From assembly GCA_030280995.1 (NCBI GenBank), contig JASXTE010000012.1:13242001-13306000 (forward strand): 64,000 nt of DNA, given 5' to 3'. Positions 50,531 through 62,300 of the stretch are shown piece by piece. Position 1 is the stretch's first letter; each line of letters begins with the position of its first letter. The stretch comes from Hemileia vastatrix (taxonomy: Eukaryota; Basidiomycota; Pucciniomycetes; Pucciniales; Zaghouaniaceae). A program made the translations under genes and the position numbers. The notes under the pieces were generated by a model. It did no database searches. It was given only the letters and a program-made list of their open reading frames with translations, and was not told the origin of the DNA.

Positions 50531-51262
50531 GAGAGGTGAAAAAAGTGTTGGGGAGGCATGCAAGGTCTTGGGAAGTAGCAAACTTTTGATTAAATTGAGA
50601 ATAATTAATATTTATAAATTAAAAATAATAAGGAATAAATTTTTGAGGAATTATAACCAATTCCAAGTGGTAAATAATGTAATTAAGTACATATTTCAGA
50701 ATTTGAGTTGCTTGTGTTTACTAAAAAAATGTAGCCAAGTTTTGAGAAAGGAATATATTTGTAGGGAAGAAACATGAAAAAAAAATACAAAGTAAAATAA
50801 AACAAAATGATGACAGTGGACTGGGAAAGGTGAGTAAGGCACAGGGGGAGGTGTGAGAAGTAAAGAGAAGAGAAGGGAGAGGGGGGGAAGGAGAGGAGAG
50901 TTGTTTTCTCACAGTGAAGGGAAGGGATAGGGTAGAAAGGGTAAGTAGATGGCAAGGTTAGCAACAAGATAAGGGGGGTAGGACAGGAAGGAAGATTGAA
51001 GATAAGGGAGAATTATGGGAGGGAGGTATCAGATGTAATTCCAACTTGGAATTATACCAGGAATCATTTCAGGAAGCAAAATAAAAGCACTAGATGTCTA
51101 GTGCACACTATTTTCCTGCTGTGAATATTTTTTTAAATATTAATCAACTGTGGTTCAATGAAGGTTCAAATCAGTTTCAAGGTGTCTTCAAAGTGGATTC
51201 AATATTTCTTCATGTTTGTTTCATCACCACCTCAATGTGTGCTGAAAAAGATATGAATATGG

Positions 51263-51312
51263 GTTCAAGGTTGCGGACTTGCTAGCAAGTCCGCCCCCCA
51301 TATTGCGTGGTG
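51263..51312 (+). mobile_element. Right end of a CACTA-like MITE
   Basis: GGTTCAAGGTTGCGGACTTG...CCATATTGCGTGGTG matches the right ends of the 261-bp MITEs. It contains GGACTTGCTAGCAAGTCC, extended by GC on each side to a perfect 22-bp palindrome. The upstream sequence (AATCAACTGTGGTTCAATG...CACCTCAATGTGTG) is weakly MITE-like, but no left terminus is clear. Confidence 0.6.
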
Positions 51313-53265
51313 TATTGAAGTACATGTGAAAAATTTTTGAAATAATTTTGAAGCATTAAAAATACAATTTTGTGATGGTATGTTGAAATCAGCCCTCCCC
51401 TCATTTATGCCAGTCTGAAAAGCTACAAAATTTTTATAAATCATTTTATACTTTGTTGCATGTAAAACTAGACACACCCCAATTTAAATTGAAAGAAAAG
51501 TGATCTTAAATGTGCAAATAATTTTACTTAATTGTTAATATATGGTGAAATTATAAGGCACTATGATAAATTATTAAAGAAAAATATTTTTGGAATTAAT
51601 ATCCTCCATTAAATTTCTCAAGTAAGAATTTGAAAAAAAAATTTAATTCTAATTATTCATAAATATTCTATTAACCATTATTAATATTTAAAACACCTGA
51701 AAAATGTAAAGCCCTTATTAAAACAAAGGAAATAATAGTTTAATTATAAAATTAAGCTCTAATATAAGTATCTATTCTGTTTTCTATTCAATAAATAAAA
51801 AAGATATGCATGTGATAGTATTTTTTACAACATATTAACCCTTTATCTTCAAAATATGGAAAAAGAAAGACATAAAACAAACTTTTATTAGAATGAATAG
51901 TTTAAAAAAAGTTTTCTTGATTTTAATTTGTTTTTTTGAGTTTATTCCGTTCTTGTTTCCATGCTATATAACATATTTCTCATGTTTTGTTACTATTTTA
52001 TTTTTTAGAACACTATTTTTTACCTCTCCATTCCTACTTTCTGTCTTACATAAAAAATTATTTTCAATATTATTCCCCTGTTAAAAACTTCATTTCTTAT
52101 CTCTCAACACAATTATTTCCATGATTTTAAACCCTTTCTTCAGCTATCAAATGCTCACTGACCCTTTAAAAGAGTCTCTACCTCTTTCCACTTCTTCCTA
52201 TCCCTATTTATCACTTCCCCAGACCTTTATGCCATTTATAGCTCATAGAAATTATGAGGATTTTTTTGAGAAGAAAATGAAAAGGGATTTATGAGAGAGT
52301 AAGTTTAGCAAAAGGCAAAGGGAAATGATAAAAATTGGAGATATGGGTTGAACAAAAGGGTTAGTGAGGGAAGTAAAATGGGCTCAAAGTGGCCGTCAAT
52401 ATAATAGTAGATAGAAAAAGGGATCAGAATGGGCTTTATAGTTGATTTAAGGGTATTAGAAGGAGTTGGGGGAAATTTTATTTCAAAAGTAACAGGTTAA
52501 GATTTGTGAAATAAGCAGTGAAATGAAAAGGAGGAGAGAAATGTGAAAGGTGAAAGGAAGGTGGAAAAACATTTCATGAGCAAATTTGATCACATATGAA
52601 GGTGCCAGTAAGAGAGAAAATTAGAAAAAGAGGTTGTGAAAAATTGAAATAAGAGTTTTCAAAAATTAGAGGGTGGATGCTATTGTATTACCAAACATCA
52701 GAATTCACCTTCATCTTATATTTCTTACTACAGAAGCAGCTTTATTTCAATCATATGAATACTGAGTTATGGCTTTAAATTCTTCAACCTGTTATACTAA
52801 AGTGGAGACATCCATTTTTAATTTAACTGAAATTAAATTCTAATTTAAGGCTTTGTATAGATCTTCAATGATTCAAGATACTTAAGTTTTTACTACTTAT
52901 ATCAATAATAAATTTGAAAAAAATCAAAATTAATGAAATATTAAAATTAATCAATACATAGTTATACATTCCTTCTTTCCAATAATTTCATTTCATGAGG
53001 ATAATAATTATACATATCTTTGAAAAATTAGTAAAATTTTATTATCTATAAAATATTTTTTGAAAAATAACCTACAACAAAACTCAAAAATCTTCAAGAT
53101 ATTTAGTAAAAATTAGAAGAAGGAATTTAAATTAAATAAAATTTCTAATTAAATATTATTCAACATAGTTAAAAATGAGTTTTGGGATGAAGGTATTGAA
53201 TTTTAATCTCCTATAGTGTGCTGATGGACAGTTACACATGTTGTTCCTAATCTCCATACAATTAC

Positions 53266-54421
53266 TGTCAGTATGTCTAGTATATAAGTATGATATAATA
53301 GTATTTATTTATGGTCCTACTACTTATTGATAAATGATTTAGTGATTAAACCTCAGGGGAAGACTAATAAAGTAGTTATACTCAAATAAAACTCACAATA
53401 CTTGGATTTAAATGCGTGCTTAGTGGTAAAAAATAGCTAAATAGAATATAGTTATAGCTTATATAATGAAAATATCAACCTATAAAAAGATTTATAATAT
53501 ATTTCTAAATGTTAATAATTGTATTTAAGTGTTAGATTGAATTGTAGTAAGTAATTGATGATGAATAACCGTCAAACTCCCCTGGAGTGCACAGACCTCC
53601 AATCCAGATGATGTCACTGCTATCCCCGGCAATTACAGCACTGTGAGGGCCCATCCCCTCCCCATGGCGTCCACTTCAAGCATATTCAACACCCAGCCCT
53701 CCATTAAGGACCCTCCATCACAATTAATGATAACACAGACCCAAAACATAATTAGAAAATCCAGATAAAAGCGGATACCATAAAGAAACAGGTATAATAA
53801 GTAATCCAAAAGAGATTTAATGAAACCCAAAGCATATAAATGAAACAAATGAAATTTCCAAGCCCCCAATAACATCCCCAATCATCCACATTAACCCAGA
53901 AATGACCTCCCAACCCATAAATCCGTGAATATCCATCTAAGGAAGCAGAATAAGTTGTCCAAACTGAGTGTATGCGCCTAATATAGATGTCTATGCTTCT
54001 GTAGGCATTGTGAATCCACTGATTACGTCCATATGACCTAAAATAAGCAGAAAAACAAATGTTATAGGCTATTAAGAGGCTAATACCCACTTATAGACCT
54101 AAATATACATAATATACTGCATATTTCACTGAATATGAGCATTATGTTTACATTTAAGCTTATGTATGTCAATAATTACTTAATATCACTTAAGATAAGT
54201 ATATTATGACTCCATTAACACCTTAATAAGTATTATTAGGCTATGGATAAGCTATTTAAACTACTATAAGTTATATAATAGTGTAATAATTATATATATA
54301 TGTATTAAAATCATATATATAATTGTTTTAACCTTATTTTTAAGATATAAGCTTAATTTACTTAAGTTTATCTTATTTTAAGCATAAGAAATACTCAGTC
54401 CTAGGGATATCTAGGCTGACA
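53266..54421 (-). mobile_element. Solo LTR of a third family (target duplication ATTAC)
   Basis: 1156 bp beginning TGTCAGTATG and ending TCTAGGCTGACA, with perfect TGTCAG/CTGACA terminal inverted repeats. It is flanked by ATTAC at 53261-53265 and 54422-54426. There is no internal coding region. Orientation is tentative: the right end, read on the minus strand (TGTCAGCCTAGATATCC), resembles the LTR starts of A-D. The minus-strand open frames at 53633-54090 lie inside it and are probably spurious. Confidence 0.7.
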
Positions 54422-54941
54422 ATTACACTTGAAATTTCATACAAGACCTTCTTATATGTTTTAAATTTGAGCATCAAATTTTAATTTTTATATAAACATC
54501 TATAAAAAAATAAATTCAATTTATTTTCAATAAGTTCAAATTCATTTTTTAAATATAATATTTTAATGTTCATACTTCTATTGCCTAAGTAATTTTTTTT
54601 TCAAAAACATTTAGTTAATAAAATTATATCTTTATAAATTTTTTAATATCTTATCACAAGGTTAATCTCAGTCTTGTTGGACTCTGATTGAACTCCCAAT
54701 GCAAATCTCATCCTGAGCATTCTTAAAATCAACTTAAGCAATAAAAATATTTAATTTCTTTAAATTAAAAAAAATTTTAACAATAAATAAACTGGTATAT
54801 AGTGTAAGTTATAAGCTTTAAATATAAGCACATAGGTATCTGGGAATAAAAAGACCTATTAAACTCTTTTGTATTCAGTATTTTTTAAGATGAGAGCTAT
54901 AAGGGCCCTATTCATGAAGAAGTAATTTATTTACCACTATA

Positions 54942-55202
54942 CACTATGCAATATAGGGGGTGGACTTGCTAGCAAGTCCTCAACCTGAACTCAGATGGAA
55001 CTCAGATGTAACTCAGACTAAACTCATACTGAACCCATACTGAACTCTACTTGAACACCCAACTAAAACTGTTCTGCTGAGTGGTGTTCATCCTTGATTG
55101 TATGCTTCCTTTGTCAACAGCTCAATGTGTGTTCAATCTGTGGTGAGTTTGGGTCCAAGGTTTCAGACTGGCTAGCAAGTCTGCCCCCCATATTGTGTGG
55201 TG
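54942..55202. mobile_element. CACTA-like MITE, second full copy
   Basis: 261 bp, the same length as the copy at 48262-48522, with a closely matching interior (GAACTCAGATGGAACTCAG..., GTTCTGCTGAGTGGTGTTCAT). It is flanked by ATA (54939-54941 and 55203-55205). Its ends are CACTATGCAATATAGGGGG and CCCCCCATATTGTGTGGTG. Confidence 0.85.
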
Positions 55203-55664
55203 ATATATATTATAAACAGCTCATCAGGCTTCAATGTCTGTCCCAATTTTATATTCTAATTCATTGGTATATCTATATAATTTCAACTAAATTGAAAATA
55301 ACTAGCTCATGAAAAAGTTATTCTTTTTAGTAATGTTTCTTAATGGGTTATAAATTTTCTTTAATTTTTATGATGCCTTTTAAAAAATATTTACTTAAAT
55401 TCATTTTATTTTACTTGATCTGATTTTGCTTTATTTTATTCTATCATACTATATAATACTGTATTATATTATATTATATTTCATTTCATTTCACTTTATA
55501 TTATTCTATTTAATTTAATTTAATTTTGTTTTATTTAATTATATTTTATTCCCTTACATCTAAATTTAATTTTTATTATCTTCTTTTATTTTAAAAAGCA
55601 ATATTACATGTGCAAATAACAGTCTTTGAATTCCCAAAATGAGCTGATGAACTCTGATGTAAAC
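55203..55664. other. AT-rich spacer
   Basis: Low-complexity TATTATATT/TTTCATTTCA runs between the MITE and the truncated LTR. No gene seen. Confidence 0.6.
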
Positions 55665-56723
55665 TATTGGCCGGTTTGTCCAGAAGAAGAAGAAGAAGAA
55701 TAGGATGAAGAATTAAAGGAGAAAGAAGAAGAAAATAAAAGAAATAAAACTATAAAAATTATTATTTTAAGCACAATAAAGTAGGAAAACAAGTTTGAAG
55801 TTTTAACAAGATAGAAACTGAAATTTAGGATTACACAATTCAACGACCTGGAAATGGAATATTTATTAGTAAGTCTCTGTTTATTTCTCTACTTAGATAT
55901 CAAAAAACTGATTATCAACAAATCATAAAAAAACATTAATAGAATTTTTTTATTTAAAATACAAGGGGAGATGTTAACACCACAATATAAAATATAATGA
56001 TTAAAGTATATAAAATAATATAAGTGATGGGCTAAAGGGGATTAGAAAAGGCCTTTATATAAGCAAGGGTCCCTCTGAAGTGCCATAAAATTGTATGTAC
56101 AAAAATGTGTTAAGTAAAACACTAATAAAAAGGAAAAATAAATTTAACACAAAAATTAAGTGAAAACATGAAACAAATAACTAAACACATGAGTAAGAGA
56201 CTATTTTCCCACCAATGATAACCCAAACAGTTTAAATCAAATTAGTGAGTAATTAAAAAAGTTTGAAACATATAAAAAACAACTTAATAAAATTTAAAAC
56301 ATTTTTTAATATTATTTAAATATTACCATTTTAAATGACACATCATACAACATACTAATAAATATTTTAAGTAATTATTTTAGTATAAATGAGAAAATTA
56401 AAAAATTGTTTTAAACTAATTCATTAGTATAATAATTATTTTGAGTCAAAGAAATAATAAATTTAATGAGATTACTAATTAAGAGTAATTTAGAGTAAAA
56501 ATTTTAATATTTTTATTAAGTAAGTGTTTTAAAAAATTTAATAATACCTCTGACACAATTGAGGGTCAAAAAAAGCGCCCAATAATTATTGATTTGGGGG
56601 TTTTATTATTTAATGTAAATAAATAAATAAGTAATTTAATTATAAGTTGAATTTGCTTATAATTATAAAATGAATTAATTAAGTATAAGCTAATAAAAAT
56701 TAGAGGGTATCAAAGTTAGAAAT
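55665..56723 (-). repeat. Truncated minus-strand LTR of the A-D family, host of copy D
   Basis: Starts TATTGGCCGGTTTGTCCAGAAG, the reverse complement of an LTR 3' end (compare ...GACAACCACGCCAATA in C). It continues with a minus-strand TATA region (GGCCTTTATATAAGCAAGGG, 56051-56070) and CTGACACAATTGAGGGTCA. It stops at 56723 without the expected GGCTGACA end, exactly where the copy D LTR begins. The missing roughly 0.3 kb should lie beyond copy D, outside the window. Confidence 0.75.
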
Positions 56724-57984
56724 TGTCAGCCAGGCTATCTCAGGAGCCCAGTAAAATGTTATAATACTTTATTGGAACCATAATAAGGAATAAATTTAAG
56801 TATTTTATGTATTTAAAATAAAATATTTTATTAGATAATGAAATTATATAAATATTTTATAAATAAGTAAAATAATTATTATATTAATTTTATTATTAGG
56901 TAAATTATTTATATACTTACATAAAACATAACATATATTATATTCTATAAATCATGGCAGATTTTTATGTATTTAATATTTATCAATTAATAATTAATTA
57001 ATTTTAAATATATATTTTAAGTGTAATGATAAAATTAACTTATAATGTAATTAAAATTTAATTAATAAAATTTATATATTAAATAAAACTTATCATATGT
57101 TATTATCCACAAATATTGGGCGCCTTTTGACCCTTAATTGTGTCAGAAAAATTATTAAATAAGTTAAAACACTTATTTAATAAAAGGGTATTCAAACTTT
57201 TTCTTTAAATTAGTAATATCATTAAATTAATTATTTGTTTCATTCAAACTAGGTATTGAATTAATTAAATAGTTAAAAAAAATAATTAATTATGCTTTAT
57301 ACTTGGTTAAATTGATTATATGAATTTTTGCATCAAAATAATTTTATTTGTTTCAATTAAAACACTTACATCTCACTGTAATACCTGTTTTGGATTATTT
57401 TACTCACAGTTCTTATGTTTCAGATTTACTTAGTTACTCATTATTATAATTAAATTTTTTGGGAAATTATGGTGGGAAAAATAGTTACTTACTCATGGGT
57501 TTAGTAAATTGTTTCATATTTTTCTCTTAATATCTATGTTTTAGTTATATTCTTTTATTTTCCTGTTTCACCTTATTAATATTTTGTATATACTCATTTG
57601 TGGCCCTTCAGATGTCCCCTAGCCTATAAAAAGGCCTTGGGTAATCCACTTTAGCCTCATCAATTACATTATCTTATTATTTTTTACAATACATTATTAT
57701 ATTAACTACTTGTGGCACTTGTCTCCCTTTTAATTTCTATGTTAAATAAATTAAAGGTTGCTTTACAATTTTAAGTAGTTCGTAGTTGATATTTAAGCAG
57801 AATAAAAATACTTACTGCATCAGAATACCTATTAGACTATTATCTTTTGTCTTGTCACCATTCCCAAAAACCGTCGTTGCACTTCCTTAATATAATTCCC
57901 CTTATTCTATTTTTTATTTCTTTTTTTTATTATTTCCTTTATTTCTTCCCCCTTCTTCTCCTTCTTATAGACAACCGGCCAACA
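56724..57984 (+). repeat. Copy D 5' LTR
   Basis: 1261 bp, TGTCAGCCAGGCTATCTC...GGCCAACA. The end was set by alignment with the A, B and C LTR/leader junctions, since the 3' LTR is outside the window. It contains a CCTATAAAAAGG promoter at 57623-57634. Confidence 0.82.
57623..57632 (+). promoter_or_regulatory. TATA-type promoter in copy D LTR
   Basis: CCTATAAAAA, about 20 nt after CCCTTCAGATG, at the same LTR position as in A and B. Confidence 0.6.
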
Positions 57985-58714
57985 ACTGGGAGCCTTTCTG
58001 AATGACAAAAAAGATTTTGGACAATTGACTTGACGGACAGACCACCTTGCGTGAAAAACTCAATTTTTTCTGCAACCGTTTTTCGAACTTGGGTTCAACA
58101 TATTTGGTTTATATAATATTATATTCATATATATTTTAAGGTGATTTTTTGATCACTATAGTAAGTAAACCTTTTTTCCTATAAACTCTATTATTGAATT
58201 TTTATTGCAATAACAGTGCCTTGGCTATTTTGCTGAGTCACTGAGTGTAAGTGATCCATATTTTTTAAATAATTTTTTTTTTCCTAGTTGACCATAATAG
58301 AGTTATTCTCATAGTCCTAGAAGATCATTATTATCTTAAAAAAATTATTAAATTAATTTCTTTTATTTAAATTTTGATATTATTGGTTGACCATAATAGT
58401 ACTCAGTGCTTAGTCCCAATATTACCAATATATTTTTTGTTATTCATTATTTATGGTTGATTTCTTAAACCTTTTTTTTGGTTGGTCCCAAAATATGTAT
58501 TGTTTATTTTTTAACAATAAAATGTGTAGATAAATATTTTTGTTTTACATTATTCTTGTTAATTGAATTATAAACTGAATAAAAATTTATATTAATATTT
58601 TTAAATAATTTGAAGATTTTTTTTTATTATTTCAAAAAATATAAATTTAAATCATTGATTATATCCAATTGATTTTTGTTCCCAGTTTTTATTTCCAGTA
58701 GCTTAACAAGCAGC
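57985..58714 (+). other. Leader of copy D
   Basis: Starts ACTGGGAGCCTTTCT. It keeps GATCACTATAGTAAGT (58151-58166), TTGCAATAACAGTG (58205-58218), CACTGAGTGTAAGTG (58239-58253), CCTAGTTGACCAT (58283-58295) and two more GTTGA...GTCCC repeats, although the rest has diverged. Confidence 0.55.
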
Positions 58715-59345
58715 ATGGATAATATTTATGTTGATGAAATTGATGTGGATGTTGATAATTAATTGCTAGGTTCTTCAAAATTAACTTACAGAAATTCTTC
58801 AGCTGACAAAAAACCTTCAAATTCTTCAAGACATAGAAATGTCAGGAGGAGTGGAAAAACCCCCTCCCCCAACAAATCTGAAAGAAGTAAAGCCTCAAAT
58901 CAGTCAGGAAAATCCTCTAAAGGGTATGAAAATAAAAAAGATTCATCTGGCACAGCAAGTAAACAATCTGTCCAGTCATATAAAAGAGCTGAGAGCAGAA
59001 AACATTAGATAAAAGGCAAAAGTAGACACCCTCTGGGAATAGATTCAGGAGCGTTTAAGTCACAAACACGTTCACCATCCTCCTTTTCCAACTACCCAGC
59101 CTCAGCCTCAGCCTCAGCCCCATCAGGCACACAACTCTTTCCTTCAAAATCAAAACACTCTACAAGTGGAACAATGGGAATGAGACTACCTGATGAGCCA
59201 TTACCAGCAGAATGCACAGCCACCAGCAGCTCAACACCCTGGCCCAACCAGGACACAAACTTACCATCAACCTCCTCAAGCCCATCCTTATCAGTGAGGC
59301 AGAAGAAATAAGGCACAGGGAAAATTTCCTTGCTTGCCATGGTAA
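58715..59345 (+). pseudogene. ORF1 relic of copy D
   Basis: The splice donor is lost, but the second frame is still readable: DIEMSGGVEKPPP, NNLSSHIKELRAEN, KAKVDTLW, QNQNTLQVEQW, DYLMSHYQQNAQ, GRRNKAQGKF and CLPW-TAA, interrupted by about four point stops. Alignable identity in this frame persists even in the oldest copy. Confidence 0.5.
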
Positions 59346-62300
59346 GTAATCTGTTTGATAAACATGTTGGTATGTATAGTAATAAATCTTCCTCCACAGG
59401 TAATCTTGTTGAAAATGGTGAAAGAACTGTTAAACCTATTAAAAGAAAAATTCCTGTTAGTAGTAGCCCTAATGATGTAATTAGTAAATTTTCATTTGAT
59501 GAGCCTTTACATTTAACTTCAACTTCTTTAATTAATCCTTCTCTTGCAATTAAAAATGATTCTGTTTCCCCTGAAGTCTATACCTTACTTGAGAAAACTT
59601 CTGAGGAAATATTGAAAGATTCTCTTGATCTTAGTGTTGTAAAAGACAAAATTTTGAGAGATGTATTAGTGCATGAAAGTTACAGATTAAATAATTTGCA
59701 TTTACATTGTAAAGTGAGTTCTTCTGTACAAGATACAGCTTATTTTAAAATAAAAGATACTTTGAATATTTTTCTTAGTCAAAAAAAACAAAGAAGAAGT
59801 GAACATAAAGCTATTTCAGATAAAAATCTTCATCTTCAAAAAACTATAAATGAGTTAAAACCCCATATTGATGCGAATTCTTCATTAAAAATTGAAAATA
59901 AGTCTCTACACAATGAGTTGAAAAAGCATAAAATTGATTTCCAGCCTCTGAGTAACAAATACTCAGTTTATGAAGACAGTAATATCTTATCCCTTGAAAA
60001 AATCAATGACCAAATGTCTGAAATTCCACAGATAAAAAATTACTTGTCTGAACAAGAGGAAAAATTCTCAGTATTACCTGTAAATCATTATGGTGTGAAT
60101 CAAAATGCTGCCTATAAGCTGAATAAAAATAATGGAAAAGAGCCTGAACAAAGCAGCTCCTTTCTTCCTCTTATTTCAGCCATTAAAAAACCTGACAATG
60201 AGTCTGTGAAATCTTTGGCAACTAGCAAAAAATATTTTAATGGCCATAAACCAGCTTTTTCTGTAAATAATGAAATTTCTGAACACATGTCAAAACTTCA
60301 AGAGTTATTAATCTTAAATAATTCTAATCAAAAGGTGGACCATCCCAGTAACAAGAAAAATTGGCCTAAACTGGATCAGTATTCCATCTTTGATGGTGAC
60401 TCTTCATCTGATTGGCAGCACTTTGTCCAAAGAATTGATAATCTAAAAAATTCCCTTAAATTTCCAGATGAAGAGATTGTTTCTAAACTAAGTTCTTTAT
60501 TTTCCAATGTAGCCTTAATGTGGTATGAATCTGTCTTATTGGAAAATCAACAATATACTTGGAAAGAGTGGAAAACATTAATTGAAAATCAATTTTGTGG
60601 TTCAAAATTCAGACTTTCTCAACAGAGATTATATGAGACTGCTAAATATGTGTCCTCCTCTCCTGAAAAACCTATATTTTTCCTCATGAAAATAACAAAA
60701 ATTCTTAGAGAAATGGATCTAAAAATGGATTATGATATTTGGAGAGACAAAATTCTCTATAAATTGCCAAATTCTCTGAGAGATTTGATTGTGGCAAGGA
60801 CTGAGCATGTAAGAGAAAATTCTTCCTTTATTAATATCTGTAATGAAGTTCTATTAATCATAGATATGAACCAAGGAATTACCCTTTAAAATCTTATCAT
60901 GACCAGCAGAATCCTTCAACAAAACTTCCAGACAAAACTGGTAAGCCCTCTTCCCCAGTTGCACCAAAGAAATATGAAACAAACACTTGTTTTAAATGTA
61001 AAAAAAAATGGCAGAAAGGAAATGTTTGTGATAAGAAAATTCATCTTGTTGAAAAAACTGAAGAATCTGAAAATACTCAAGCTGGTCATGATGATTCCTC
61101 AAGTGACTGTAAAAGTAATATCTCTTATGATCATGATTCTTCTCAAGAAGTTCTAGTCTTAGAAAAAGATATCCAATATTTAGATAATTGGTCTGAAAAT
61201 TGCGATGTTGATTTATCTTATGTAGAAAATGCAGAAATTTATGGATATTACTGACAGTTCAATTTTAAAATCACCCTTGAAAGCACCAGTTATCATAAAT
61301 GGTAAAAATGTTGAGATTATTCTTGACTCTGGTGCTGGAAGAAGTTTAGTGTCTGAGTTAGCACTAGCTTCAGTGGATAAAGACTATCAAAGCAAATTGT
61401 TGCATATAATATCTGAAAAATGGAAAGGTTATGGTTCTGTTTTATGTCCCATTGGCAAATAAAAGACCACTGTGCTCTTTAAATATAATGGTGGTTATTT
61501 CAGAGCTATTTGTGAATTTGTTTTGATGAGAAATGATAATTTAAGCAATTGGTTTATCATGGGAAATGACATTTTAACCATGTTTGGCATAAAATAAGAT
61601 CCTGAAAACAATTGTTTTACCTTGGGCATGAATAGGAAAAAAAAGTTTAAAATTTCTTCCTTTAAAAGCACTGTGAATCCTTATTAACATATTTTAATTC
61701 ATTGATCCAATGTAAGGGTGGACAAACAGAAGAATTGGATGTATTATTGTCTGTGATAAAAACAGCTTCATTTGGTGATCAATTAACTAATGATCAAAAG
61801 GATTCAATAGTTGCCTTAATTACATCTTTCACTATGGTATTTGCTCATGGTTTCCATGTGTTAGTATTTGTTAAAGATGAAATGAAAATTTCTTTATCCT
61901 GTAATTTAAATGAAATACCTCCTAGCCTTAAGAAAAAACCTTATCCTGCTTCTCCCAAAAAGAGAAAAAATATTGAAGATAATATCTCAACCTTGTTAAG
62001 TATGAATATTATTGAAAAAGTGGATGTTACACCTAAATATTGTGTCATCTCTCCACCTTGATCTCCTATGAGAAAGATAAAGCTAGGCTATGTGGAGATT
62101 ATAGAGCATTAAATACCTATACTGTAGATGATATTTACCCTTTTCCCAGGATAAACTCTATACATGCTACCTTGCAAGGTGCAAAATTAATAAGCTGTCT
62201 AGATGGTAATAAAGGTTATCATCAAATACCTGTTGAAAAATCTTCACAAAATTTTTTTGCTAATTGCAACTCATATGGGAATTTTTAAATTTTTTAGGAT

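Larger units (their letters stand above)
49817..53260. other. Intergenic, no gene recognised
   Basis: AT-rich sequence with a C/T-rich and G/A-rich foldback block at 50000-51000 (listed separately), a lone MITE end at 51263-51312 and a palindrome GCACTAGA-TG-TCTAGTGC near 51087-51104. Short open frames show no domain features. Confidence 0.55.

Noticed and set aside
53633..54090. Two overlapping minus-strand frames with aromatic-rich sequence
   Set aside because: Both lie inside the solo LTR and overlap each other in different frames; no domain seen.
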